Assembly: GCA_963851325.1 (NCBI GenBank)
Contig: CAWKOR010000001.1
Location: 3,596,001-3,660,000 of the forward strand
DNA from: DATGKG01 sp963851325
Lineage (GTDB): Bacteria; Desulfobacterota; Binatia; Binatales; Binataceae
DNA length: 64,000 nucleotides
Reading direction: 5' to 3'
The notes under the pieces are model-generated. The model did not search any database and was not told where the DNA came from. It was given only the letters and a program-made list of their open reading frames with translations. Shown in pieces: positions 51,193-60,285 of this stretch (positions are counted from its first letter, which is position 1; every line of letters starts with the position of its first letter). Both the position numbers and the translations under genes were made by a program.

Positions 51193-51878
51193 ATCGACGC
51201 TAATACTACTGGAGAAAGTGGTATGAGTTCGCCCGCGCCTATCTCAGTTCGAGCGTGACAAAATGGATGGCCGGCTTTTCCAGCGATGTATCGATTGATG
51301 ACATCCAGCCAACAACAAAAATCGCTCAATTGATCCGATCGTTACTTCCGTCATGAGGACCCGTGTGTTAGGTTGCGCGCGGCCTTGGGTTTTCTGGTGC
51401 GAAAGGGATTTTGATTCGTATCGGTCCTGGATAACGCTTCTTCCGGTTTGTCACATCTCTGAAGCCCGTTTGTGACTGGCGCCCTGCAAAAGGCTTCCAA
51501 AGGCGCGTCACGTTGAGACCCGGCGGTCCGAATTAAGTAGGTCGTCCGCACAGAGATGTTGTACAAAATTTTTCGCGAGCGATCGCGCACCGTCCTGAGG
51601 TTTTCGCGTAGCGCAATTGCTTGCCTCATCGGCGAAGTTCTATTTCGCCACAGTTTCGGAATCAGTCCCCCATCCTCGCCGAATCGCTGCTGAAGGTTAG
51701 GCAGGGCGGCCTCTCTCGCCGAGAGTGGGGCTTTCCGCAGCAATCGAATCACCGAAATCTCAACACTCAGCGAATGAAGCTGGGAAAGGCGGACGACTAT
51801 GCGCAGCGATGCGCGTTTTCGGGGGTACCCTCTCGCGCAGGCGTTCATTCGAGCTGATCGGCTTTGGAGAAGAATTGG
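51193..51878. other. 0.7-kb gap without a convincing gene
   Basis: Open frames here (for example 51351-51848 on the minus strand) are Arg-rich, lack a ribosome-binding site and match no family. The last ~90 bp upstream of the lytic-enzyme gene contain GC-rich inverted segments (GCGCAGCGATGCGCG, CTCTCGCGCAGG), which may be a structured leader. I could not match them to a known riboswitch. Confidence 0.5.
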
Positions 51879-53462
51879 ATGTTAAGACTATTGGGGAACA
51901 AGGCGACAGCCATCGCCTTAATGACAGGATTGACCTGGTTGATATTCGACCCAGTGGCGATGGCGGCAGGGGTAACTATCGCGTCCCCGAGCAATGGCTC
52001 GACGGTATCGGGTATGGTCACGATAACCCTAAGCCCGGCCTCCGGCACCTCATGGTGCAATGTCTATGTGGATGGCGCTTACCAGAACTCGACGCCCCCG
52101 AATTTCTTTTACTGGCAGACTAGTGGAACTTCGAACGGCACTCACAAAGTCTCTGCCACTGCTTTCGATAAGTATGGCAGCAACCTCGGCACCGCTACCT
52201 CGACGGTGACAGTCGCCAATGGCGGCGCGGTGTCATTGACCTCGCCCAGCAATGGTTCGACGGTTTCCGGCACTGTTACGATAGGAGTCGCGACCGGACC
52301 TTCTACTTCCTGGGCGAACATTTATCTCAACGGTGAGTACCAGAGTTCCACACCACCTGACTATTTCTACTGGCATACCAATGGGATGCCCGATGGACAG
52401 TACCAGGTGTCAGCGACCGCATTTGATAGCAGTGGCCACAATCTTGGCTCCTCGGAATCGTCGGTGACGGTAGCCAACGGTTTCACTGCGGCCGCTTCGA
52501 ACGCGGTGTCGCTAAGTTCTCCCAGCAATGGAAGCACGGTCTCCGGAAACGTAAGCATCGCGGCTGCCATCGGTTCCGGCGTGGGCTGGATCAATTTCTA
52601 TGTCGATGGTGATTATCTCAGTTCCAGCCCGCCGCTCAACTTCAACTGGAATTCCGGCAGCGTCGGCAATGGCAACCATACTATCTCCGCGCGGGCGTTC
52701 AGCAGCTCAGGTGGCGCGATGGGTTCTGCATCGAGCACCGTGAGCGTGCAAAATTCCAGCGTGACATCCTCCGGGCATTTCTATACCCAGCCTCCGGGCT
52801 CCAGCTTGCCGAGTGGAGCGGCGTGCGCATCGGCGGTACGCCGCAATCCCAACTTCGAGCCGCGACCGGAGAACTATACGGCGAACCATACCGTCCCGAC
52901 CGACAACCTCAGCTATATGCGCACCACCACTAACAATGGCGGGGTGCCGGCTCACACCTACGATCGCGTCGATGGCAACTTCACCGGAACCACAGACGAG
53001 ATCATCCAATGGGGTGCGTGCAAATGGGGCTTTGACGAGGATCTGGTCCGCGCGATCGCGGCTAATGAGTCATGGTGGAAACAATCCGCACATGGCGACT
53101 TCACCACCAATCTGAATGTCTGCCCGTCCGGCGCGAATTATCATGACGGCGGATGCGACTTGAGCTATGGCATCACTCAGATCAAATCGACGGACTACTC
53201 CGGGACCTTCGCCGATTCGATGAAGAGTACCGCGTTCGCGATCGACTACAAGCTCGCCTACCAGCGCGCCTGCTATGAAGGAAAGATCGGCTACTTGCAC
53301 GAGCGTAGTTCGAACTATCCCAACGGCGACCAGAATAACATGCTGTGGGGATGCGTCGATCAGTGGTTCAGCGGTGGATGGTGGAACGGTAGCGACGATA
53401 GCTATATCGCCGAGACCAAGAGAGAAATGGCGAACAAGCCCTGGCTGCAACCCGGGTTCTGA
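51879..53462 (+). CDS. Secreted lysozyme/transglycosylase-like enzyme with three Ig repeats
   Basis: A 527-aa exported protein from the ATG at 51879, with GGAG at 51866-51869. The signal peptide ends near VAMAAG. Three ~90-residue Big-type Ig domains follow, each starting with SPSNGSTVSG (about residues 35, 122 and 217) and containing an FYVDG or IYLNG strand. The last ~200 residues resemble a lysozyme-like muramidase: WGFDEDLVRAIAANESWWKQ supplies the likely catalytic glutamate, then YGITQIKSTDYSGTF and LAYQRACYEGKIGYL. It probably cleaves peptidoglycan outside the cytoplasm, with the Ig repeats acting as spacer or binding parts. Confidence 0.84.
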   Translation: MLRLLGNKATAIALMTGLTWLIFDPVAMAAGVTIASPSNGSTVSGMVTITLSPASGTSWCNVYVDGAYQNSTPPNFFYWQTSGTSNGTHKVSATAFDKYGSNLGTATSTVTVANGGAVSLTSPSNGSTVSGTVTIGVATGPSTSWANIYLNGEYQSSTPPDYFYWHTNGMPDGQYQVSATAFDSSGHNLGSSESSVTVANGFTAAASNAVSLSSPSNGSTVSGNVSIAAAIGSGVGWINFYVDGDYLSSSPPLNFNWNSGSVGNGNHTISARAFSSSGGAMGSASSTVSVQNSSVTSSGHFYTQPPGSSLPSGAACASAVRRNPNFEPRPENYTANHTVPTDNLSYMRTTTNNGGVPAHTYDRVDGNFTGTTDEIIQWGACKWGFDEDLVRAIAANESWWKQSAHGDFTTNLNVCPSGANYHDGGCDLSYGITQIKSTDYSGTFADSMKSTAFAIDYKLAYQRACYEGKIGYLHERSSNYPNGDQNNMLWGCVDQWFSGGWWNGSDDSYIAETKREMANKPWLQPGF

Positions 53463-53475
53463 TAGCCCTGACCTC

Positions 53476-53512
53476 GACGGACTGCCTGCCTGAACGGGTC
53501 GGGCAGTCCGTC
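53476..53512 (+). terminator. Perfect 11-bp stem-loop after the lytic-enzyme gene
   Basis: GACGGACTGCC at 53476-53486 pairs with GGCAGTCCGTC at 53502-53512 around a 15-nt loop. It lies 14 bp after the stop codon and is followed by CACTTTCCCCTC. It is a probable transcription terminator, although the T tract is weak. Confidence 0.7.
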
Positions 53513-53644
53513 CACTTTCCCCTCAGGTTTTCGACGCTACAACTCATACGGCTTTTGATGAATTAACATCGATTCGATTCCGTCTCATCGGTCGGGTAGT
53601 AATGGGCCGAGGATGTCGGCTCGCGCAATCGCGCCGTCCCCACC

Positions 53645-55501
53645 ATGAACGCCAAGAACGACCATCACAACGCCATCGAGGACCTCGACAGTCGCCCGGC
53701 GGATGACGACGACCGCGAAGATCTCCAATCGCTGTTGCGGGTCGGAATCCCGGTCTTCGCCGTTATCGTCGCAACCGCGGTGCTCTATTTCGCGCGCGAC
53801 ATTTTGCTGCCGCTGGCGATGGCCACCATGCTATCGGTCATCTTCAGCCCGCTCGCGCAGCGTGCGGAAAAGATCATCGGGCGCCTGGCGGGCACGGCAC
53901 TGGTGGTTCTGGGCGCGATCGCGATAGTCGGGGCAATCGGCTATTTCCTGACGACAGAATTGACCTCGGTCGCAGGTGAAGTGGCCAGCTATTCCGACAA
54001 TATCGCGGCGAAGCTGACCGCGCTTCAGAAGGACTCTTCCAAGGGGTTCCAGCGCATCCAGCATGCGATCGAGGATGTGCAGAAGCAGGTCGAGCGCGCC
54101 GGTCCCAGAGCACCCTCCAAGCCTCGAACCGTTCAAGCTGTTCCGCAGACCAGCCTGGGCGATAATTTGAAGCCGTTCGTGCCGGTGCTTTCAGGTCTGG
54201 TGGATTTCCTGCTCATCGTGGTGCTGTTGTTCTTCCTTCTCTACAGCCGCGATGACCTGCGCGATCGCGTGGTCAGGCTGGCGGCGCGAGCCCGCATCAC
54301 CGTCGCAAGCCAGGCGATTCAAACGGCAGGGCAAACCGTCAGCCGATATCTGATTCTGTTTTCGCTGACCAACCTCGCCTTCGGCGTCGCCACCGGGCTC
54401 ATCTGCTGGATGCTTGGTCTACCCACGCCCGAGCTATGGGGCTTGCTGGGCTTTCTGTTCCGCTACGTTCCCTACGTCGGGGTTTTGATATCGGCACTGC
54501 TCCCGACTCTGGTGGCATTCGCGGTCTTCCCCGGATGGGACAAATCCATCGAAGTGCTGGTTGCGTTCATCGCGATCGACCAGGCTGCCGCGCAGTTCGT
54601 CGAGCCGTTCATGGTCGGCCCCGGAATCGGAATTTCGCCGGTGGCGCTGCTGGTGTCCGCGATGTACTGGTCGTGGATATGGGGTCCGGTCGGGCTACTG
54701 CTCGCCACGCCGCTCACCGCATGCATCAAAGTGCTGGGCGACTACATCCCGGCGCTCAGCTTCTTCAGCATTCTGCTCGGCTCGGAACGTCCGATGGAGG
54801 ACTATCACGACTTTTACCGCAAGCTGCTGGAGCTCGACGACGAAGGCGCCCGCTCGATGGTGGTTCAGCACTACGACGAACAGGGATTCGAAGCGACCAT
54901 CAACCAGGTGATCGTCCCCAGCGTGATCATGGCGGCCGAGGAATTCGACCAGGACAATATCAGCGTCGAAAATCTGCAGCGCATTATGAATACCGCACGC
55001 GAACTGATCGTGGAGATCGGCAACCGCTTCAACAAGATTCAGCGCCCGCCGCGGCTGCGAATGGTTGGAGTTTGCGTGCCCGGCGAAGTGCATAGCCTGG
55101 CCCTGCTGATCCTCGTGCAGTTGATGCGTCAGGATGAAATCGCTGCGACGCTGCTCAGCGAGAACAAGACCCCCGCCGAGCTACGCGACTTTATCCGCGG
55201 GTTCGCGCCCGATCTGGTTTGCGTTTCGGTCACGATGACCGACGCGTTGCCCCCGACGCTGGAGTTGGTGCGGGCGCTACGCGCGGATTCGGAACAGATC
55301 ACGATCATGGCGGGAGGTCTGACTGCTGTGCAAAATTCCGAGCAATTGCGGGACGCCGGATGCTCGCTGGTGTGCGCGACCATTAGCGAAGGACGCCGCG
55401 CCGTCCGCAGCCGCGTCGCGGATCGGATGCGCATCCGTCGCGCGCTATGGAGTTCCGGGCGCGCGGTAAAACCACCCGCCAGCCAGCCCGGCAATATCTA
55501 A
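53645..55501 (+). CDS. AI-2E family permease fused to a B12-binding-like module
   Basis: A 618-aa protein. Residues ~30-385 form an eight-helix AI-2E/PerM permease (VGIPVFAVIVATAVLYFARD, FRYVPYVGVLISALLPTLVA, SWIWGPVGLLLATPLTACIK). Residues ~395-470 form a helical cap like B12-binding_2 (LDDEGARSMVVQHYDEQGFE, then INQVIVPSVIMAAEEF). Residues ~475-600 form a Rossmann-like domain with EVHSLA at 481-486, SVT at 528-530 and GG at 557-558. These spacings equal the DxHxxG-x41-SxL-x26-GG cobalamin signature, with E for D and A for the first G. The histidine that would ligate cobalt (H483) is kept. No such domain is on the paralogue at 39237. A cobalamin gene cluster lies 4-9 kb downstream. Confidence 0.85.
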   Translation: MNAKNDHHNAIEDLDSRPADDDDREDLQSLLRVGIPVFAVIVATAVLYFARDILLPLAMATMLSVIFSPLAQRAEKIIGRLAGTALVVLGAIAIVGAIGYFLTTELTSVAGEVASYSDNIAAKLTALQKDSSKGFQRIQHAIEDVQKQVERAGPRAPSKPRTVQAVPQTSLGDNLKPFVPVLSGLVDFLLIVVLLFFLLYSRDDLRDRVVRLAARARITVASQAIQTAGQTVSRYLILFSLTNLAFGVATGLICWMLGLPTPELWGLLGFLFRYVPYVGVLISALLPTLVAFAVFPGWDKSIEVLVAFIAIDQAAAQFVEPFMVGPGIGISPVALLVSAMYWSWIWGPVGLLLATPLTACIKVLGDYIPALSFFSILLGSERPMEDYHDFYRKLLELDDEGARSMVVQHYDEQGFEATINQVIVPSVIMAAEEFDQDNISVENLQRIMNTARELIVEIGNRFNKIQRPPRLRMVGVCVPGEVHSLALLILVQLMRQDEIAATLLSENKTPAELRDFIRGFAPDLVCVSVTMTDALPPTLELVRALRADSEQITIMAGGLTAVQNSEQLRDAGCSLVCATISEGRRAVRSRVADRMRIRRALWSSGRAVKPPASQPGNI

Positions 55502-55616
55502 CCGAGTATCGCAACCGACGCCTCGAAGGTCTGCGCTTTGGAGCCGGTCTGTGCTATTATCACATCACGGCGCCCTGCGGGGTGCCGTCGTCATTTCGGG
55601 CGGATGTATGTGAACC

Positions 55617-55664
55617 GAAAAGTGCGAAAACAAACCCACTAAATGTAGGAAAATCAAGCCCATT
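55617..55664 (-). repeat. Two tandem copies of a ~23-bp TGGGTTTGTTTTCGC-like element
   Basis: On the plus strand GAAAACAAACCCACT (55626-55640) and GAAAATCAAGCCCATT (55649-55664) lie 23 bp apart. On the minus strand they read as RTGGGYTTGWTTTTC. The same element appears twice on the plus strand at 25646 and 25815. It sits in the 215-bp gap between the AI-2E fusion gene and the Crp/Fnr gene. Confidence 0.65.
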
Positions 55665-55716
55665 CGTTTTTTCTTCGCCTCTGGGAGAGAGACGCTTAGA
55701 GGCTCTAGTTCAGCTC

Positions 55717-56424
55717 TCAATTCGGCTGCGCATGACTTCCGAACGCGCCGACTCGAACCACCAATTGCCGGCCCTGGCGGACCACCATCCGCTCACGTTC
55801 GAGCCGTGCCAGATGCTCGGTGACCCGCGGCCGCGATGCACCCACCAGGTTGGCGAGATCCTTGTGGCTGAAGCTGACCGGCAGCAGGGTTCCGCGGGAG
55901 TCCTCGATCCCGAAGTCGGCGCACAGATCGAGCAGCGCGATTCTCAGTCGTTCATGCAAATCCAGGCTGAGGAAGCTCGAGCCGCGCAGCAGCAGCCGGT
56001 ACCAATGCTTCAGGTTGTTCTGATGAAATGCGCGGGTCGCCACCCGCGATGCGGTCGCGCCGATCTCATTGAAACGTTCCCACGAAATGGCGCCGACTCG
56101 GCATTCACCATACGCCTCGCACTGGAAGCGATACTGGCTCGACGGCAGCGCGGGGAATTCGGGAATCGGTCCCGGTGCGAGCAGCGAAACCGTCACTCGC
56201 TGACGACGCGAGTTCGCGCAGGTGATCCGCGCCACGCCGGTTAGCAGCACATGCGCTTCCGAGGCGAGAGTGCTCTCGCCACAAATGACTTCATTGCGCC
56301 TGAAACTGTCGACTTCGAGAGCGCCCGCAAGGTCCTTCAATTCCGCGCTGGATAGCCACATCAGCGACTTGATCCGGGCGAGCGCCTCGAGGTCGAAGTC
56401 GCGGCTATGTTGCTGTCGGCTCAT
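55717..56424 (-). CDS. Crp/Fnr-family transcriptional regulator
   Basis: A 235-aa protein. Residues ~20-130 form a cyclic-nucleotide-binding-like barrel (EVDSFRRNEVICGESTLASE, EAHVLLTGVARITC), but the canonical phosphate-binding RSA motif for cAMP is absent. Cysteines exist (C48, C69, C105 region) but not the N-terminal FNR cluster. The C-terminal winged helix is SHKDLANLVGASRPRVTEHL followed by ARLERERMVVRQGRQLVV. The signal is therefore unknown. It is convergent with the AI-2E fusion gene and divergent from the MAPEG gene. Confidence 0.92.
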   Translation of the reverse strand: MSRQQHSRDFDLEALARIKSLMWLSSAELKDLAGALEVDSFRRNEVICGESTLASEAHVLLTGVARITCANSRRQRVTVSLLAPGPIPEFPALPSSQYRFQCEAYGECRVGAISWERFNEIGATASRVATRAFHQNNLKHWYRLLLRGSSFLSLDLHERLRIALLDLCADFGIEDSRGTLLPVSFSHKDLANLVGASRPRVTEHLARLERERMVVRQGRQLVVRVGAFGSHAQPN

Positions 56425-56662
56425 GCTCTCATTCTGAAAACGCGATCAAAGTAGCCGCTTCCTTTCCGTGATGGAAACGCAGTGTCACTGATGGAGCGAC
56501 TCATAGTGTGATCATCGTCGTTGGTCGCCGGACCGGGGAAGCTCCAGCGATCGCGAATGCGGCCGGTGTGTTCCGCAAAGCAAAGGTGGACGCACCGCGC
56601 GCACGGACCTATGAATGTGCGAACCAGTCCCCGCGTTGGAGATAACATTCTCGGAGGCGATG

Positions 56663-57052
56663 ATGAATACGGCGATCACCTGTACCGCGTTGATGGGCTT
56701 GTTGCTCTTCGCGCTCGGCTTTTACGTATCCACCATGCGCGGCCGCGCCAGGCAAGTCGGCGTGACGCCCACTGATCCCAGCGATCCACTATTCAAAGCG
56801 ATCCGTGCGCACGGCAACACGGCTGAGTATGTCCCGATGCTCGCCATCCTGATGCTGTACCTGGGCGCGCATTCACCCGGGGCATGGATCCTGTGGACGA
56901 TGGTGATCGTGACCGCCTGCCGCTTTCTCATCGTGTTCGGAATCCTGCTGTCGCCGACGCTGGAGCGACCGCATCCGCTGCGGTTTATCGGTGCGGTCGG
57001 CACCTACCTGGGCGGCCTCGCGCTTTCGGTCGTGGCACTATTCGCTGCCTGA
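56663..57052 (+). CDS. MAPEG-family membrane protein
   Basis: A 129-aa four-helix protein from the ATG at 56663, with CGGAGG at 56652-56657. The MAPEG signature is FKAIRAHGNTAEYVPMLAIL, where R, H, N and E are the conserved glutathione-site residues, followed by CRFLIVFGILLSPTLERPHP. Bacterial members are glutathione transferase-like or of unknown role in detoxification. Two small membrane-protein genes follow on the same strand. Confidence 0.88.
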   Translation: MNTAITCTALMGLLLFALGFYVSTMRGRARQVGVTPTDPSDPLFKAIRAHGNTAEYVPMLAILMLYLGAHSPGAWILWTMVIVTACRFLIVFGILLSPTLERPHPLRFIGAVGTYLGGLALSVVALFAA

Positions 57053-57151
57053 TCGGCAATTCGGTACAGGTAGGCCGCGACCATCGGGTTGAATAGAGCG
57101 GGCGTCGCCTCGTCTCAATCATGTGCATCTCGGGGCGCGAGGAGTATTGCG

Positions 57152-57349
57152 ATGACGCTGGTTCAGATCGCCGTGGTTCTCATCGTAATCGGCGTGCTGA
57201 TGTGGTTGATCAACACCTACATTCCGATGTTGGGTGCGATAAAGAGCCTGCTCAACCTGGTGGTGATCCTGGTGGTGGTCGTCTGGCTGCTGCAAATCTT
57301 CGGCATCATCGGCCCGATTCCGGGCGTGCGAATTCCGCGCATGATGTAA
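57152..57349 (+). CDS. Thivi_2564-like small membrane protein
   Basis: A 65-aa protein from the ATG at 57152 with AGGAG at 57140-57144. Two hydrophobic helices (IAVVLIVIGVLMWLINTYIP and LLNLVVILVVVVWLLQIFGI) flank a short loop, ending PGVRIPRMM. This pattern matches the small family named after Thivi_2564, whose function is unknown. It follows the MAPEG gene by 99 bp. Confidence 0.72.
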   Translation: MTLVQIAVVLIVIGVLMWLINTYIPMLGAIKSLLNLVVILVVVVWLLQIFGIIGPIPGVRIPRMM

Positions 57350-57447
57350 TCGCATCAGCTTGCCGCTTCCGTCCGCCCCGCCCACCATGATTTACTCAGG
57401 CGCTGAGTCTGCCGCAGGCTTTCGATTCGATTCGCCGAGCGACCATA

Positions 57448-58254
57448 TTGCCGATACTCAATGACACCGCCCCGCTAGGCATCGCCCTGCTGGGATTGAT
57501 TCTCGGAATGCGGCATGCGACCGATGCCGACCATGTGATCGCGGTTACCACCATCGTGAGCGGAGAGCGACGCCTCGGCGCCGCTGCGCGGATTGGAATC
57601 GCCTGGGGCCTGGGTCACTCGACCACGATTTTCATAGTGGGCGGCGCCATTATCCTCTTCAAGCTGACGATCCCGCCGCGGCTGGGAATGGCGATGGAGT
57701 TCGCGGTCGCGATCGTGCTCATCATGCTCGGTATTTCCGTGTTGGCGCGCTCCTCGCCTCGAATCGCGAATTGGCTGGGCCTCCATCGCAAACGCGACGA
57801 CCTCTTCGCCCATAGCCATCTTCACGAACACGATGGGACGCGGCATGTGCATCCTCACGCGCATGCCCACGGCGACGAGCATTCGCATAGTAACCACCTT
57901 CTGCCCAGAACCTCGCGATTCGGGGGCGGTTCGCATCAGCGAGCATTCGGGGTTGGTCTGGTACATGGCCTCGCCGGTAGCGCTGCGATCGCGCTGCTGG
58001 TGCTCAGCGCGATTCCGAACCCAGTCTGGGGGCTGGCTTATCTGGCAATCTTCGGTTTGGGCACGATCCTGGGGATGGCCTTGATCACCACGGCGATTGG
58101 GCTGCCGATTAGTCTCAGCGCGGCGCGCATCGGCGGCTGGAACGATGCGTTACTGGTCGGCGCGGGATTGCTAAGCCTCGGCTTCGGACTCTTCCTTGCC
58201 TGGCAGATTGGAATCACCGATGGATTGTTCCTGTCCGGGCGGCCTCCAGTCTGA
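57448..58254 (+). CDS. Nickel/cobalt permease (NiCoT-like)
   Basis: A 268-aa membrane protein with a TTG start. The NiCoT signature HATDADH is at residues 23-29 (LILGMRHATDADHVIAVTTI), and the second motif is present as GIAWGLGHSTTIFIVGG. A long His-rich cytoplasmic loop (HSHLHEHDGTRHVHPHAHAH) at ~130-155 probably binds metal. GVGLVHGLAGSAAIALLVLS is a further family block. It imports Co2+ or Ni2+ across the inner membrane. The neighbouring cobalamin genes make cobalt the likely substrate. Confidence 0.88.
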   Translation: MPILNDTAPLGIALLGLILGMRHATDADHVIAVTTIVSGERRLGAAARIGIAWGLGHSTTIFIVGGAIILFKLTIPPRLGMAMEFAVAIVLIMLGISVLARSSPRIANWLGLHRKRDDLFAHSHLHEHDGTRHVHPHAHAHGDEHSHSNHLLPRTSRFGGGSHQRAFGVGLVHGLAGSAAIALLVLSAIPNPVWGLAYLAIFGLGTILGMALITTAIGLPISLSAARIGGWNDALLVGAGLLSLGFGLFLAWQIGITDGLFLSGRPPV

Positions 58255-58281
58255 CCTTTCTCGAAAAGTAGTCGAGCATCG

Positions 58282-60204
58282 TTACCAGTTCGTTTGTTCC
58301 GGAAAGGATGGCACTTCGAGTACCCTGCGCCGCTCTGCCTCCCATTGCTGTGGTGTGTATTTCGCACGAAGAGCTTGGGCGTAGGTGGTTAGATGGAAAA
58401 ACACGAGGCGACCATCGCCGCTTACCATCGGATCCTCGCCCAACAGTTGTTGGAGTTCCCGCGTGATCGAAATGCCTGAATCCATGAAGCCCAAACGGTC
58501 GATATAGATACCGCTGAACCCCGCCAGCGCCAGCGTCTTGAGCGATTGCGGTGGAAGCTGCAAGATCAACCTTCGTTTCCCGTCAGGTCCGATATCGGTC
58601 CTGTCGCCGCCGGAATCCAGTTCATTGTGCTCTGCCCAAAGGGCCTCCGGTCTTCCTCGCATTGCACCGCTGCTCCATCGCAGCGAGCGCGAATGTAAAT
58701 ATGCCTTCAACTCATCGTATGCCTGCAGTTGGGCGACTGGTGCGGTTTCAGGAAAGCGAACGTTCGGCAGTTGAAAAAGCATCGCACCGGCAGGAACCGA
58801 GGCCTCGACTTCGGCGACGAACTTCGCATCACTCTGATATCGGCTCTTCGATCCGGCATAGTCAGGAGCAAATGAGGAACTGGTTTGATCGAGTATTCCC
58901 AGGCATAGAATAGCCGCTAGGACTCCATACCAGAGATAGGTCCTGCTTTTCCGCTCTCCCATCCATCGTTTCCAGTCATCAAGGAGTAAAGCCACCGCGA
59001 ACAAGGAAAAGAACGCGATGTATACGCTGATTCGATTATAGGCGCGAATTCGCGGAGAAATTAGAAAATTGAAGAGCGACCCCAATCCGCCTACCGTACC
59101 CAACAGCACAGCCGAAAGTGTTAGCACCGCCAGGGCATTAAGCAGTTCGCCGCGAGGCCATCTCCGCGGGGAACAAAACAGCCAGCCAAGGAGGAAGATA
59201 AATCCGAAATCACCTACCACTCCCAGACTCGCCATTCCTCCTTCTGTTGGTATGGTGGATTTGTCGTACGCTTGTCTTATGTCGCGCAGAAATTCGAGCC
59301 GATGGCCGCTGATCGGAAGAAGCAACGCGGTCACCTTCAGCCCATACATATCAGCCTCACGAGGAATTCTTTTTGCAACCTCCTCGTTGGGGCCGTTGCG
59401 CATGGTATACAGCCAGCTCGGTGATTCATTGATGATCAAAACCGCGAATATCACGCTTGCCAATCCAATTCCCCAAGCCAGTCGCATAGGATGTCTGAAG
59501 CGGATCGCAGCCACTAAGCCTGCAACGACCAGAAAGTAACAGCCGAAAAACGCATAATATGCGAAGGAAGAACCGACCAATCCGCAGATGAGCGTCATCG
59601 AAACGATTTGTCGTCGAGATAGATAAAGTCTATCCGGCTCCTGACCTTCGAGTAATGTGTCTCCTATCCATAACCATAGAACCACCATCGTCATCAGCGG
59701 CACCAGAAAGTATGCGGACAGAAAGAGATGGCCCTCGCCGCGACGGAAATGGTAGGGAATAAAAGAAAACAGGAGGCTGGCGACTATCGCCGATGGATAG
59801 GAGACCTTAAAGGCTCTCAGGGTTAGCATCGAGGAAAGAACTGTTAAAGGAAAGGTCAGTAGGAAGAACAGGTTCAAGACGACAGCATAGTTTGAAGTGA
59901 CTAGTGAGATCACTTTCAACAACACGACATTTAAAGTGTCGAAGAATGGAAAGTCGAAAAACTGAGTCCCGAAGGGCGCCCCGAGATGTGGATTGCGCCA
60001 TACCCATCCAGTCTCGATCATTGACTTGATAAGTATGCTGTTGACTAGAGCATCCTTAGCGTGGACGAAAGGAATCGCCAGGTCAGCCTGATTCAAGCGT
60101 AACACCAAAGCTAAGAATCCGAGGCACAGAATCAGCGCCACCGCATACGCGATGATGGTCGTCGCACGACGCTTCAGGAATTCAGTCATGTTGCTGGCAA
60201 CCAT
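58282..60204 (-). CDS. Polytopic GT-C-like membrane protein, AT-rich
   Basis: About 640 aa from the ATG at 60204; the open frame reaches 60255. It has ~11 hydrophobic helices and a soluble C-terminus (~490-640). The N-terminal loop VHAKDALVNSILIKSMIETG and WVWRNPHLGAPFGTQFFDFP resemble the first loop of GT-C or YfhO-like glycosyl or lipid-linked-sugar transferases in planctomycetes and deltaproteobacteria. Its base composition is well below its neighbours (two 60-base lines at 59821 and 59881 count 26 and 23 G+C). It lies between the metal permease and cobT, interrupting that cluster. Acquisition by transfer is likely. Confidence 0.7.
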   Translation of the reverse strand: MVASNMTEFLKRRATTIIAYAVALILCLGFLALVLRLNQADLAIPFVHAKDALVNSILIKSMIETGWVWRNPHLGAPFGTQFFDFPFFDTLNVVLLKVISLVTSNYAVVLNLFFLLTFPLTVLSSMLTLRAFKVSYPSAIVASLLFSFIPYHFRRGEGHLFLSAYFLVPLMTMVVLWLWIGDTLLEGQEPDRLYLSRRQIVSMTLICGLVGSSFAYYAFFGCYFLVVAGLVAAIRFRHPMRLAWGIGLASVIFAVLIINESPSWLYTMRNGPNEEVAKRIPREADMYGLKVTALLLPISGHRLEFLRDIRQAYDKSTIPTEGGMASLGVVGDFGFIFLLGWLFCSPRRWPRGELLNALAVLTLSAVLLGTVGGLGSLFNFLISPRIRAYNRISVYIAFFSLFAVALLLDDWKRWMGERKSRTYLWYGVLAAILCLGILDQTSSSFAPDYAGSKSRYQSDAKFVAEVEASVPAGAMLFQLPNVRFPETAPVAQLQAYDELKAYLHSRSLRWSSGAMRGRPEALWAEHNELDSGGDRTDIGPDGKRRLILQLPPQSLKTLALAGFSGIYIDRLGFMDSGISITRELQQLLGEDPMVSGDGRLVFFHLTTYAQALRAKYTPQQWEAERRRVLEVPSFPEQTNW

Positions 60205-60285
60205 GCCATCTCGGACCTGTCGGCCACAATATGTATGGCATCGAGTGGACGACATACTTGATCAGTACCTGAGCGGCGTGCTCCG

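Noticed and set aside
51351..51848. 165-aa minus-strand open frame in the 0.7-kb gap
   Set aside because: It is Arg/Ser-rich with no domain, ribosome-binding site or hydrophobic pattern, and looks like a chance frame in GC-rich DNA.
51700..51878. Possible c-di-GMP riboswitch upstream of the lytic-enzyme gene
   Set aside because: GC-rich inverted segments exist, but the conserved GEMM core sequences are missing.
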